Position numbers and translations under genes: made by a program
In this document: piece after piece, positions 23,436 through 32,888 of the stretch
Position numbering within the stretch: the first letter of the stretch is position 1
Layout of the letters: every line of letters starts with the position of its first letter
NCBI RefSeq assembly: GCF_018069755.1
Contig: NZ_JAGQDE010000017.1
Location: forward strand, 1 to 64,000
Direction of reading: 5' to 3'
Source: Ideonella aquatica
GTDB taxonomy: Bacteria > Pseudomonadota > Gammaproteobacteria > Burkholderiales > Burkholderiaceae_C
DNA length: 64,000 bases
Notes under the pieces: model-generated
What the model was told of the DNA's origin: nothing
Database searches by the model: none
The model's input: the letters and a program-made list of their open reading frames with translations, nothing else

Positions 23436-25796
23436 TCAGCGAGCCACGCCGTGCAGCGTCCAGACGTGCAGCGCGCAGTAGCCGCCGCTGCTGGTCGCGA
23501 TCGCGCTGCCCACGCTGCGTGCGCGGTCCATGGCCTCCAGGCGCAGGTCATTCAGGCCGAGTGCATCGCTGTCTGTGCCGCTGCAGCCATTGACGGCCTG
23601 TTTGATCACCGGCCGGTAGGCGCCCAGGTAGGCGCCGTCGGTCAGGTTCAGGTGCACGTAATACGGCGGCTCGTAGCTCAGACCGGAGAACAGCTCGCAG
23701 AACACCCCGGTGCTGCCCTGGCGCCGGCAGCCCTGCAGCGACCAGGGGCTGATGTCGAGCTGACCCTGAGACACCAGCGTGGCGGCGCTCAGGAGGCGGC
23801 CACGATCGGTCAGCACCAGGCCATCCTGCTCCTCGAAGCCCACGTCATCCACGCGCTCCAGTGCCGCCCGCTCGACGACCGACGTGGCGCCCAGGCCCAT
23901 CCGGTACATGTTCTCGGGTGAGGTGGCGGTCTTCAGCATGAACTCATCCCGGGTGCTGGTCCAGAGGATCCGGTCGGTGCTGTAGGCGTCCCAGCCATAG
24001 TGCAAGGAAGTGGGATTGTTCGGCCCGTCGCGCATCTCCAGCACCCCTGCGCGGTAGATCAGCACCGGGCCGGGTGCACCAAAGCTTGTGGGATCACCGG
24101 CCCGCACCAGGACCCGGTCGTTGTCGAAGGGGTCGACGGCCAGGTCGTAGACCTCGTAGGCATCGTTGTTGCGATCCCGGATCAGCGTGGTCGTGCGCAA
24201 CACCGTCATCGTGCCGAGGTTGACCTCGACCAGCGTGCTATTGGCCAGGCCGGCATACAGGCGCGTGCCGTCCTGGCTCACGGCCAGCCGGGTCGGGGCG
24301 GCCGCCAGCGCCAGTTGCCGGCTGATCGCCAGCGAATCGGGGTTCATCTCGAGCAGCTTGTTGCCGTCGCTGTCCACCGCCACGTACACGCGGTTGCGCG
24401 CCGCCGAGCCCACCGCATGGCGGTGGCGCAGCGGCAGCGACACCACGTCGATCACACCAGCAAAGGGCAGCCCCTGGGGCTTGAAGATGTCACCGCTCAG
24501 GCTGTCAGCGCGCAAAAAGCCCTCGGAGCGGACGATCTTGCCGCCGCTGCGCACGAGGCCCAGCAATTCGCTGCGCACCCGCCCGCCGCTGGGTGCAAAC
24601 CAGCGGCGCTCGCGGGCCAGCACGTCGGTCTGCACACCCGTGCTGGTGTCGAGGACCGCCAGTTCGTAGTCGAGGTCGACCTGGACAGCCCGGACCGTCT
24701 TCGACAGTGCCGTCACCGCCGCCGACGGATAGACCCGCCGCGTGACCTTGGCACTGGCATGGTACTGGGGCAGGGTGGTCAGGTTGATCTTGGCGTTTTC
24801 GAACAGCACCTTGGTGCCCACCGTCAGCGGGAAGTCCACCAGGGGCAGCTCGCCTATCTGGGTGACGAGTGCATCGATCGGATCGTCAGTGCCCTCCCCG
24901 TTGGTCAGCCGCAGACCATCCTGGTAGCGCTGCAGCGAATCGCTGAACGCGGCATTGGCCGTGTTGCCCACCCCACAGGACCTGCTTCCGGGCTGGAGGC
25001 GGTCGTGGCAATCATGGGTGATCTGGCCGACCAGGTTGCGGCCGTCCAGAACGGCCGTGGCCTGGCCGTTGGTCGGGTTGCGCGGAAACAGGCCGCTGAT
25101 GTCGCCGGTGCCTGCCTCGGGCTTGGCCAAGGCCAGATTGTCCAACTGGCTGTTCCAGGGCTCGTGGTAGCGCAGGAAGCTGAGCAGGCTGCTGCGGGCC
25201 GCCGCGGGCGCCAGACTGCCGAAGCGCGACTCCCACAGCAGGCCGACCTGGTCCTGCAGGCCCCCCAGCTCATCGCGGGTCAGGGTGTGCGCGGTGAAGG
25301 CACCGGCCAGACGCAGGCGCGCCACCTCGCTGAGCGCGGATTCGCTTGCCGGCGTGAGGTCGGTCCAGCCCGCCGCGAAGGCCCGGATCACATCGCCACT
25401 GCTCAGCTGGGCGCGCAGCCAGCGCGACGGGGCCGGCACGCTCGAGCCGTCAGCGGCGATATCGAAGCGGCCGTCGGCCCCAGTACGGGCACTGCCCAGC
25501 ACCACCGGCGCGGCGGGATTGCGGGCGTCCAGCAACTCGACCAGCACACCGGCGCCCACCGTGGCCGACGCGTTGGCGCGCACCTGACCCATTTGGTGCC
25601 CGGCCATGGGTGCGCGCGATGGCGGCGACACCGCCGCCGGCAGCTGGAAATCGGCCGTGGTGACCAGAACGGGGTAGCCATTCTGGGTGCCGCCATCGGG
25701 GGGATTGTCGGGCGTGCCGCCGCCACCGCCGCCGCCACAGCCGCCCACGACAAGCGCAAGCAAGCCCAGCGCGCAGGCGCTTGTGATCCTCCACAT
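23436..25796 (-). CDS. Large lipoprotein, unknown function, probable beta-propeller region
   Basis: 786 residues. The signal peptide MWRITSACALGLLALVVGGC ends in a lipobox with Cys20, followed by a run of seven glycines and a Pro/Gly linker. Residues ~55-140 resemble an Ig-like/carboxypeptidase-regulatory fold (ASATVGAGVLVELLDARNPAAPV...GADGRFDI). Residues ~470-620 (VAVDSDGNKLLEMNPDSL..., VSQDGTRLYAGLANSTLVEVN) have the strand pattern of YVTN/WD-type propeller blades. The protein probably sits on the outer or inner membrane facing the periplasm. It lies 69 bp downstream of the HtrA-like protease on the same strand; the function is unknown. Confidence 0.75.
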   Translation of the reverse strand: MWRITSACALGLLALVVGGCGGGGGGGTPDNPPDGGTQNGYPVLVTTADFQLPAAVSPPSRAPMAGHQMGQVRANASATVGAGVLVELLDARNPAAPVVLGSARTGADGRFDIAADGSSVPAPSRWLRAQLSSGDVIRAFAAGWTDLTPASESALSEVARLRLAGAFTAHTLTRDELGGLQDQVGLLWESRFGSLAPAAARSSLLSFLRYHEPWNSQLDNLALAKPEAGTGDISGLFPRNPTNGQATAVLDGRNLVGQITHDCHDRLQPGSRSCGVGNTANAAFSDSLQRYQDGLRLTNGEGTDDPIDALVTQIGELPLVDFPLTVGTKVLFENAKINLTTLPQYHASAKVTRRVYPSAAVTALSKTVRAVQVDLDYELAVLDTSTGVQTDVLARERRWFAPSGGRVRSELLGLVRSGGKIVRSEGFLRADSLSGDIFKPQGLPFAGVIDVVSLPLRHRHAVGSAARNRVYVAVDSDGNKLLEMNPDSLAISRQLALAAAPTRLAVSQDGTRLYAGLANSTLVEVNLGTMTVLRTTTLIRDRNNDAYEVYDLAVDPFDNDRVLVRAGDPTSFGAPGPVLIYRAGVLEMRDGPNNPTSLHYGWDAYSTDRILWTSTRDEFMLKTATSPENMYRMGLGATSVVERAALERVDDVGFEEQDGLVLTDRGRLLSAATLVSQGQLDISPWSLQGCRRQGSTGVFCELFSGLSYEPPYYVHLNLTDGAYLGAYRPVIKQAVNGCSGTDSDALGLNDLRLEAMDRARSVGSAIATSSGGYCALHVWTLHGVAR

Positions 25797-25865
25797 GACA
25801 TTTCCCCCTGATTGCGGTCGACGGGGTGCTGGACGACCGGGCAGGCGAGTCGGCGGGTGAGCCAG

Positions 25866-26933
25866 TCACCGAACGCCGTCCACCACCTTGACCTTGAGCT
25901 TGCGCTCTTGTTCGCCGCGAAGCACCGATATTTCAGCGATGTTATCCACGCCCGACTTGTCGAGTTCTGCCACAAACCCTGACAGCGAGGTGATCCGCTT
26001 GCCGTTGACTGCGACGATGATGTCGCCCACCTCGCCGGTGCGGCGATCCAGCCCCTTGAGGCCAGCCTCGTGCGCGGGACTGCCGCGCACCACGTCGGCG
26101 ATCACCACCCCGCTCAGGCCGGCGCGCGCCACCAGATCGGGCCGCACCGGCGCGATGCCGATGCTGGGCAGCGGCGCGCGGCCGCGGCTGATCAGCGCCG
26201 GCACCACGCGGTTGACCAGGTCGGCCGGGATGGCAAAGCCGATGCCCGCCGACGAGCCCGAGGCCGAGCGGATCGCGGTGTTCACGCCGATCAGCCGGCC
26301 GGCGCTGTCGAGCAGCGGGCCGCCGGAGTTGCCGGGGTTGATGGCCGCATCGGTCTGGATCACGCCGGCCACCTCGCGGTAGTCGGTGGTGGGCAGTTCG
26401 CGGTCGAGCGCGCTGATCAGGCCTTGCGTCAGCGTGCGCTGCAGGCCGAAGGGATTGCCGATCGCGTAGACCGTCTGGCCCGGGCGCAACTCGCGCGAGC
26501 TGCCCAGCGGGATCGGCCGCAGGTCCTTGGGCACGCGGCTGAGCTTGACCACCGCCAGGTCGTACTCGGGCGAGCGGCCGACCAGCGTGGCCTCGATCGG
26601 GTTGCCGGCATCCAGCTGCACGAAGACCCGGCGCGCATCCTCGACCACATGGTTGTTGGTCACCACATGGCCGCTGGCGTCCCAGACGAAGCCGCTGCCC
26701 GCACCCTGGCTGACCTCGGGCCGCAGGAAGAAGCCGTTCATCTGCACCACCTCGGTGGTGATGTAGGCCACCGAGGGCGCGGTGGACTCGAACAGGTTGA
26801 CCACCTGCTGCTCCTGCGCCAGCAGCGGCCCGCGCGGGCTGACGGCGCGCGGCGCGGCGGGCTCGCGGGCCCAGGCGGGGGTCAGGGCCAGCAGTCCGGC
26901 GGTCAGCAGAGGCACCAGCGAGCGAGGGTTCAT
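25866..26933 (-). CDS. HtrA/DegP-like periplasmic serine protease (S1C, one PDZ)
   Basis: 355 residues from ATG 26933; an upstream TTG would only lengthen the leader. The signal peptide is residues 1-22 (LLTAGLLALTPAWA). The trypsin-like triad is visible: H95 in VTNNHVVED, D125 in EYDLAVVK and S203 in INPGNSGGPLL. One PDZ domain follows (~255-350, GLSGVVIADVVRGSPAHEAGLKG). This single-PDZ layout resembles DegS or plant Deg1-type proteases, which degrade or sense misfolded envelope proteins. It lies upstream of, and may be transcribed with, the large lipoprotein. Confidence 0.9.
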   Translation of the reverse strand: MNPRSLVPLLTAGLLALTPAWAREPAAPRAVSPRGPLLAQEQQVVNLFESTAPSVAYITTEVVQMNGFFLRPEVSQGAGSGFVWDASGHVVTNNHVVEDARRVFVQLDAGNPIEATLVGRSPEYDLAVVKLSRVPKDLRPIPLGSSRELRPGQTVYAIGNPFGLQRTLTQGLISALDRELPTTDYREVAGVIQTDAAINPGNSGGPLLDSAGRLIGVNTAIRSASGSSAGIGFAIPADLVNRVVPALISRGRAPLPSIGIAPVRPDLVARAGLSGVVIADVVRGSPAHEAGLKGLDRRTGEVGDIIVAVNGKRITSLSGFVAELDKSGVDNIAEISVLRGEQERKLKVKVVDGVR

Positions 26934-27006
26934 GGCAAGGTCGGGTAGCAGCAGACCCCGGCAGATCGTGGCAGCCCGGCGCGGTTTCAAGGGGCTGCCC
27001 CCTTGT

Positions 27007-27573
27007 TCAGACCTTCAGGAAGGTGCTGCGGTAGTGCGCCAGCTCGTCGATGGATTCGTGGATGTCGGCCAGCGCGGTGTGCTTGTTGGCCTTGACCAGG
27101 CCCTCCAGCGCCGCCGGGTTCCAGCGCTTGGCCAGCTCCTTGAGCGTGGAGACATCCAGGTTGCGGTAGTGGAAGTAGGCCTCCAGGCCCTTCATGTCCT
27201 TGGCCAGGAAACGGCGGTCCTGGCAGATGCTGTTGCCGCACATCGGGCTCTTGCCGGCGGGCACGTACTGGGCCAGGAACTCGATCACGCGGGCCTCGGC
27301 GTCGGCCTCGGAGACCTCGCTGGCCTTGACGCGGTCGATCAGGCCGCTCTTGCCGTGGGTGCCCTTGTTCCAGGCGTCCATGCCGTCGAGCACGGCATCG
27401 CTCTGGTGGATGGCGAACACCGGGCCCTCGACACGGATGCTCAGGCTGGGGTCGGTGACGACCACCGCGATCTCGATGATGCGGTCGGATTCCGGCTTCA
27501 GGCCGGTCATTTCCAGGTCGATCCAGATCAGGTTCTGCTCGCTCTTGGCAAGCACGGCGGCGGTGTCGGTCAT
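27007..27573 (-). CDS. orn: Oligoribonuclease
   Basis: 188 residues. DEDDh exonuclease motifs: [10 protein letters not shown] (Exo I, D and E), the central [17 protein letters not shown] near the C-terminus (Exo III H and D) and [13 protein letters not shown] in the middle. It removes nucleotides from 2-5 nt RNAs, including pGpG. GAG lies 6 nt upstream of ATG 27573; an ATG two codons earlier is also possible. It diverges from the M48 protease gene, an order common in betaproteobacteria. Confidence 0.95.
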   Translation of the reverse strand: MTDTAAVLAKSEQNLIWIDLEMTGLKPESDRIIEIAVVVTDPSLSIRVEGPVFAIHQSDAVLDGMDAWNKGTHGKSGLIDRVKASEVSEADAEARVIEFLAQYVPAGKSPMCGNSICQDRRFLAKDMKGLEAYFHYRNLDVSTLKELAKRWNPAALEGLVKANKHTALADIHESIDELAHYRSTFLKV

Positions 27574-27626
27574 GGTCATCTCGTGGCAACGATGCCCGTC
27601 ATTGTCCGACAACATACACTGCCGGG

Positions 27627-28907
27627 ATGACCCTGTCTCTGCACGCCGGCACCGTCACCGCACTGTTCTGCGCCTTCCTGCTCGCCTCGCTCAGCGTGGG
27701 TTTCTGGCTGACCACGCGGCAGATCCGCCACGTGGCCACGCACCGCGACCGCGTGCCCGAGGCCTTTGCCGGGCGCATCACGCCCGAGGCCCACCAGAAG
27801 GCCGCCGACTACACCATCGCCAAGGCCCGCTTCAGCCTGCTGGTGGATGGCTTCGGCGGCGTGGTGCTGCTGGGCTGGACGCTGCTGGGCGGGCTGGACG
27901 CCTTGAACACCCTGGTGCGCGACGCGGTGCAGCCGCGCTGGGGCGACCTGGCCTACCAGTTGGCCCTGTTCGCCGGTTTCAGCCTGATCGGCGGCCTGCT
28001 GGACCTGCCGCTGGCCTGGTGGCGAACCTTCCGGCTGGAGCAGCGCTTTGGCTTCAACCGCAGCAGCCTGGGCCTGTGGCTGGCCGACCAGGCCAAGGGG
28101 GTGCTGGTGGGCGTGCTGATCGGCGGCCCGCTGCTGGCTGCGGTGCTGTGGGTGATGGGCGCCTCGGGCGGCTGGTGGTGGCTGTGGGCCTGGTGCCTGT
28201 GGACCGGCTTTGCGCTGCTGATGCAGGTGATCTACCCGATCTGGATCGCGCCGCTGTTCAACCAGTTCAAGCCGCTGGACGACACCGGCCTGGCCGAGCG
28301 CGTGCAGTCGCTGATGCAGCGCTGCGGCTTCCAGAGCAAGGGCTTTTTCGTGATGGACGGCAGCCGGCGCAGCGCGCATGGCAACGCCTATTTCGGCGGC
28401 CTGGGCAAGTCCAAGCGCGTGGTCTTTTATGACACGCTGCTGGCGCGCCTGAACACCGACGAGATCGAGGCGGTGCTGGCCCATGAGCTGGGACACTTCC
28501 ACCACCGCCACATCCAGCAGCGCATGTTCATGCTGTTCGGCCTGTCCTTCATGGCGCTGGCGCTGCTGGGCTGGCTGGCCGGCCAGACCGGGTTCTACGT
28601 CGGCCTGGGCGTGCAGCCCAACCTGGCCGCGCCCAATGATGCGCTGGCGCTGCTGCTGTTCCTGCTGGCCTCGCCCTGCTTCAGCTTCTTCATCGGGCCG
28701 CTGATGGCGGTCCATTCGCGCGGCGCCGAGTTCCAGGCCGACGCCTACGCCTGTCGGCAGACCAGCGCGCGCGAGCTGTCTTCGGCGCTGCTCAAGCTCT
28801 ACCAGGACAACGCCAGCACGCTGACGCCCGATCCGCTGTACGTGCGCTTCCACTACTCGCACCCGCCCGCCAGCGAGCGCCTGGCCGCGATGAAAGCCCA
28901 GGCCTGA
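27627..28907 (+). CDS. M48 family (Ste24-type) membrane metalloprotease
   Basis: 426 residues with about six membrane segments, the N-terminal M48_N/CAAX-protease region (~5-200), then zinc motif HELGH (H286, E287, H290) and third ligand E368 in [10 protein letters not shown]. It is the usual length for bacterial Ste24-like proteases, which cleave membrane proteins in quality control. Its TGA overlaps the ATG of rsgA by one base (TGATG), so the two are co-translated. Confidence 0.93.
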   Translation: MTLSLHAGTVTALFCAFLLASLSVGFWLTTRQIRHVATHRDRVPEAFAGRITPEAHQKAADYTIAKARFSLLVDGFGGVVLLGWTLLGGLDALNTLVRDAVQPRWGDLAYQLALFAGFSLIGGLLDLPLAWWRTFRLEQRFGFNRSSLGLWLADQAKGVLVGVLIGGPLLAAVLWVMGASGGWWWLWAWCLWTGFALLMQVIYPIWIAPLFNQFKPLDDTGLAERVQSLMQRCGFQSKGFFVMDGSRRSAHGNAYFGGLGKSKRVVFYDTLLARLNTDEIEAVLAHELGHFHHRHIQQRMFMLFGLSFMALALLGWLAGQTGFYVGLGVQPNLAAPNDALALLLFLLASPCFSFFIGPLMAVHSRGAEFQADAYACRQTSARELSSALLKLYQDNASTLTPDPLYVRFHYSHPPASERLAAMKAQA

Positions 28908-29833
28908 TGGCGGCCCGGCCCGAGCTGGACCTGGCGTTGGTGGTGGGCAGCCACGGCCGCCACGTGATGATCGAGACGCCCGAGGGCCGGCGCCTGCTGG
29001 CCCATCCGCGCGGCAAGAAAAGCCAGTGCGTGGTGGGCGACCGGGTGCGCTGGCAGATTGCCGGCGATGAGGGCGTGATCGAGGCGATCGAGCCGCGCCG
29101 CAACCTGCTGATGCGCCAGGACGAGTGGCGCCACAAGAGCTTCGCCGCCAACATCGACCAGCTGCTGGTGGTGCTGGCCGGCGAGCCGATGTTCAGCGAG
29201 AGCCAGCTCACCCGCGCGCTGATCGCCACCGAGGACGCCGGCATCCCCGCCACGCTGCTGCTCAACAAGGTGGACGTGCCGCAGGCTGCCGCTGCCCGCG
29301 AGCGCCTGCGTCCCTATGCCGCGATGGGCTACGCGCTGCACGAGACCGCGCTGAAGACCCGCCCCGACGAGGCCCGCGCCACGCTGGCGCCACTGCTGGC
29401 CGGCCGCGCCACGCTGGTGCTGGGCGCCAGCGGCATGGGCAAGAGCACGCTGATCAACCTGGTGGTGCCCAGCGCGCAGGCCGAGACGCAGGAGGTCTCG
29501 CAGGCGCTGAACTCGGGCAAGCACACCACCACCACCACGCGCTGGTACTGGCTCGACGACAGCGCATCAGGCCTGGACGGCCGCGGGGCCATCCTTGATT
29601 CGCCCGGCTTCCAGGAGTTCGGCCTGATGCACCTCACGCCGCAGCGCCTGGCCGAGCTGATGCCCGACCTGCGCCAGCACCTGGGCGCGTGCCGTTTCTA
29701 CAACTGCACCCACCGGCACGAGCCGGGCTGCGGCGTGCGCGACGCCGCCGAGCGCGGCGAGATCTCGGCCAACCGCTACCGGCTGTATGCCGGGCTGTGG
29801 GACGAGTTGGAAGCGGGGCAGCGCAAGGGGTAG
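28907..29833 (+). CDS. rsgA: Ribosome small-subunit-dependent GTPase A
   Basis: 308 residues. N-terminal OB-fold, then a circularly permuted GTPase with motifs in the order G4 (LLNKVDV), G1 (GASGMGKST from residue 173) and G3 (DSPGF). The C-terminal zinc knuckle is built from CRFYNCTHRHEPGC. It helps late 30S maturation. The start overlaps the M48 stop, so it is co-expressed with it. Confidence 0.95.
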   Translation: MAARPELDLALVVGSHGRHVMIETPEGRRLLAHPRGKKSQCVVGDRVRWQIAGDEGVIEAIEPRRNLLMRQDEWRHKSFAANIDQLLVVLAGEPMFSESQLTRALIATEDAGIPATLLLNKVDVPQAAAARERLRPYAAMGYALHETALKTRPDEARATLAPLLAGRATLVLGASGMGKSTLINLVVPSAQAETQEVSQALNSGKHTTTTTRWYWLDDSASGLDGRGAILDSPGFQEFGLMHLTPQRLAELMPDLRQHLGACRFYNCTHRHEPGCGVRDAAERGEISANRYRLYAGLWDELEAGQRKG

Positions 29834-30148
29834 GCGAAGACCGTCAGGCCGATCGCCAGGCCCGCGCCCGGAGCGGGCGTGGGCGAACCGGCCGCGGCCG
29901 TGTCGTCGCCGGCCGGGCGGCTGGCGGTCATGGCGGCATAGGCGTTGCGCGCAGCCTGGACCAGCGCGTGCATGAAGTCGTGCAGGTCCAAGCGCACGGT
30001 GCGCACGGTGCGCACGGTGACCGGGCTGGCGGGTGCGCTGGCCTGCATGCCCTCGGTGGCGGACTCGCTGGCCTCAGCGGCGACCGGGGTCGACACGCTG
30101 ACGCCCTGGTGCGGCGATGCCCTTGTCGACGCCGCCCCCGCGGGATGG
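29834..30148. other. 315-bp gap between convergent rsgA and P-type ATPase; possible gene remnant
   Basis: The minus strand has an open frame over 29776-30165 (129 codons) that overlaps the ends of both neighbours. A central part, VRLDLHDFMHALVQAARNAYAA, looks like a natural amphipathic helix and may be a remnant of a degraded gene, but there is no ribosome binding site or family I recognise. A 9-bp unit (GCGCACGGT) is repeated three times in a row near 29993-30019. No clear terminator hairpin is seen. Confidence 0.35.
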
Positions 30149-32845
30149 TCAGGCGCGCATCCCATGCTTGCGCAGCTCTTCCACCGCCAGCACCACCGCA
30201 GCCAGCGCCATCAGCACCAGCAGCGTGCGGCCGTCCAGCGGGACTGTGTGGAACAAGGCGTTCATGGCGGGCCAGTACAGCACCGCCGCCTGCAGCAGCA
30301 CGCTGACGACCAGCCCCCCGACCAGCCAGCGGTTGCGCAGGCTGCGGCGTTGAAAGACGCTGGTCGTGGCGCTGCGGCAGTTCAGCATGTTGAACCACTG
30401 GGTCAGTGCCACCAGCGTGAAGACCTCGGTGCGGGCCTGGTCCAGCGCCACGCCCGATTGCAGGCGCCATTGGAACCAGACGAAGGCCACGGCCGCGGCG
30501 CTGAGCGCCATCAGCGCGGCGCGCAGCAGCATCGTTCGGTCGAACAGGGCCTCGTTGCGCGCGGTGGGTTGGCGGCGCATCTCGTCGCCATCGGCCGGGT
30601 CCATCACCAGGTTCACGGTCAGCGTGCCTTCGGTGACGATGTTGATCCACAGGATCTGCACCGCCAGCAGCGGCAGCGGCAGGCCAGCCAGCAGGCACAG
30701 CAGCAGCAGGATGACCTCATCGACCGAGGTGGCGAACAGGTAGAGGATGACCTTCTTCAGGTTGGCATAGACCACGCGGCCCTGCTCCACCGCATGCACC
30801 AGCGTGGCGAAGTCGTCGTCGGTGATGACGATGCGCGCAGCGCTCTTGGCCACCTCGGTGCCGCTGCGGCCCATGGCCACGCCAACGTCGGCGCGGGCCA
30901 GTGCAGGCGCGTCATTGACACCGTCGCCGGTCATCGCCACCACCTCGCCACGCGATTGCAGCGCCTCGACGATGCGCAGTTTCTGCGCTGGCTGGACGCG
31001 GGCAAAGACGGCGATGCCGGGCAAGGCGTCCAGCAGCTCAGCCTCGCCCATGCGCTCCAGCTCGGGGCCATCCACCGCGCGGTCGTCGGCCCCGGCGATC
31101 CCCAGTTGGCGGGCAATGGCCAGGCCGGTGAGCTTGTGGTCGCCGGTGACCATCACCGGTCGGATACCCGCGGCCTGGCAGGCGGCCACCGCGGCAGCGG
31201 CCGCCTCGCGCGGCGGATCGATCTGACCGACCAGACCCAGCAGGCGGCCGCGGGCGGCCAGCGTCGGATCGTCGGGGGCAGGCGCTGACGCGGGATCGAC
31301 GCCGTCCACCACCGCCAATGCCAGCACCCGCAGCGCCTGCGCGGCCAGTGCCTCGGCCTGCGACCGTGCGGCTTGCAGCGTGTCGGGCTGCTCGGCACCG
31401 CACAGACGCAGCACGGCCTCGGGCGAGCCCTTCACCAACCACTGAGCACGGCTGTGCGCGCAGCGGTGCAGCGTGGCCATGCGCTGGGTGTCGGCATCAA
31501 AGGGCTGTTCGGCCAGCCGGGGAGCCGCGGCGCGGGTGGCGTCCAGGTCCAGGCCAAGCTTGGCCGCCAGCGTCAGCAGCGCGCCCTCGGTGGGATCGCC
31601 CACCATCTGCCAGGCGCCGCCGTCGGCGGGGGGCAGCAGCTGGGCGTCGTTGCACAGCACGGCGGCTCGGGCCAGCGCCTGCAGGCCCGCCAGGTCGGGC
31701 GCCGCCGCGCGGCCATCGGCATGCTGCAGTGCGCCCAGCGGTGCGTAGCCGCTGCCCTGCACGTCCAGGCGATGGCCACCGCCGTCGCCAGGCAGCCACA
31801 GGGCCACCACCGTCATCTCATTGCGCGTCAAGGTGCCGGTCTTGTCGCTGCAGATCACGGTGGTCGAGCCCAGCGTCTCCACCGCTGCCAGCCGGCAGAT
31901 GATGGCCCCGCGCGCCGCCATGCGCTGCATGCCCACCGCCAGCGCAATGGTCATGGCCACCGGCAGACCCTCGGGCACCATCGAGACCATCTGGCTGATC
32001 GCCACCATCAGCACCTCGGCCAGCGGCATGCCGCGCCACAGGCCCAGCGCCATCACCAGCGCGAACAGACCCAGCGCCGCCAGCGTCAGCGTGCGGCCGA
32101 AGCGTTCCAGGCGCTGTTCGAGCGGCGTGGGCGGCTCCTGGGCGCGTTCGGTCAGGCCGGCGATGCGGCCGATCTCGGTGTGCCGTCCGGTGGCCACCAC
32201 CACCGCGCGCGCGCGGCCGGCGGTGACCAGGGTGCCAGCGTGCAGCAGGCAGTGCCTGTCGGCCAGCGCGCTGGCCTCGGGCACCGCGGCCACGGTCTTG
32301 GTCACCGGCACCGATTCGCCGGTCAACGCGGCCTCGGCCACCTGCAGGCGCACGGCTTCCAGCAGCCGGGCGTCGGCAACCACCGCATCGCCGGCGGCCA
32401 GCAGCAGCAGGTCGCCCGGGACCAGCGTGTGGGCCGACACCCGTTGTTCGGCACCATCGCGCCAGACCCGCACCTGCACAGCCGAGAGCTGGCGCAGCGC
32501 CGCCATCGACCGCTCGGCGCGGCCCTCCTGCAAGCTGCCCAGCACCCCGTTGACCAGCACCACGACGACGATCACCGCCGCGTCGCCCAGGTGCCCCATG
32601 GCCAGCGCCAGCCCGGCGGCCACGCCCAGGATCGCAATCAGCGGGCTGCGCAACTGGTGCAGAAAGATCGACCACAGAGGCCGCGAGGGCGGCTCGGGCA
32701 AGGCGTTGGGGCCGTGCTGCGCCAGGCGACGGGCGGCCTCGCCCGCCGGCAGGCCGCACAGGGCATCAGTGTTCAGGCGGCGCAGTGCCTCACCAGGCGG
32801 CAGCGCGTGCCAGTCGATGGCCGTGGCGGGCTGGGTGGACACCAC
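30149..32845 (-). CDS. Cation-transporting P-type ATPase (P2-like)
   Basis: 898 residues starting at GTG. An N-terminal cation-ATPase domain (~10-75) is followed by the actuator loop LTGESVPV, the phosphorylation site CSDKTGTLTRNE and the hinge GDGVNDAPALARADVGVAMG. About ten membrane helices are present, with MVPEGLPVAMTIALAVGMQRMA in M4 and NIVTEGTLTVNLVMDP in M6. PEGLP fits P2-type pumps (calcium or other cations), but the M6 sequence is not the classic SERCA NxxTD, so the ion is uncertain. It lies 43 bp downstream of the CobD/CbiB-like gene. Confidence 0.9.
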   Translation of the reverse strand: MVSTQPATAIDWHALPPGEALRRLNTDALCGLPAGEAARRLAQHGPNALPEPPSRPLWSIFLHQLRSPLIAILGVAAGLALAMGHLGDAAVIVVVVLVNGVLGSLQEGRAERSMAALRQLSAVQVRVWRDGAEQRVSAHTLVPGDLLLLAAGDAVVADARLLEAVRLQVAEAALTGESVPVTKTVAAVPEASALADRHCLLHAGTLVTAGRARAVVVATGRHTEIGRIAGLTERAQEPPTPLEQRLERFGRTLTLAALGLFALVMALGLWRGMPLAEVLMVAISQMVSMVPEGLPVAMTIALAVGMQRMAARGAIICRLAAVETLGSTTVICSDKTGTLTRNEMTVVALWLPGDGGGHRLDVQGSGYAPLGALQHADGRAAAPDLAGLQALARAAVLCNDAQLLPPADGGAWQMVGDPTEGALLTLAAKLGLDLDATRAAAPRLAEQPFDADTQRMATLHRCAHSRAQWLVKGSPEAVLRLCGAEQPDTLQAARSQAEALAAQALRVLALAVVDGVDPASAPAPDDPTLAARGRLLGLVGQIDPPREAAAAAVAACQAAGIRPVMVTGDHKLTGLAIARQLGIAGADDRAVDGPELERMGEAELLDALPGIAVFARVQPAQKLRIVEALQSRGEVVAMTGDGVNDAPALARADVGVAMGRSGTEVAKSAARIVITDDDFATLVHAVEQGRVVYANLKKVILYLFATSVDEVILLLLCLLAGLPLPLLAVQILWINIVTEGTLTVNLVMDPADGDEMRRQPTARNEALFDRTMLLRAALMALSAAAVAFVWFQWRLQSGVALDQARTEVFTLVALTQWFNMLNCRSATTSVFQRRSLRNRWLVGGLVVSVLLQAAVLYWPAMNALFHTVPLDGRTLLVLMALAAVVLAVEELRKHGMRA

Positions 32846-32888
32846 GCGTGGTCCGGTGACGCTCAGCCGGGGGGGCCCTGCCGCGCGG

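Noticed and set aside
24000-25811. 603-codon plus-strand frame opposite the lipoprotein
   Set aside because: No start signal or domain; the minus frame has a signal peptide and lipobox.
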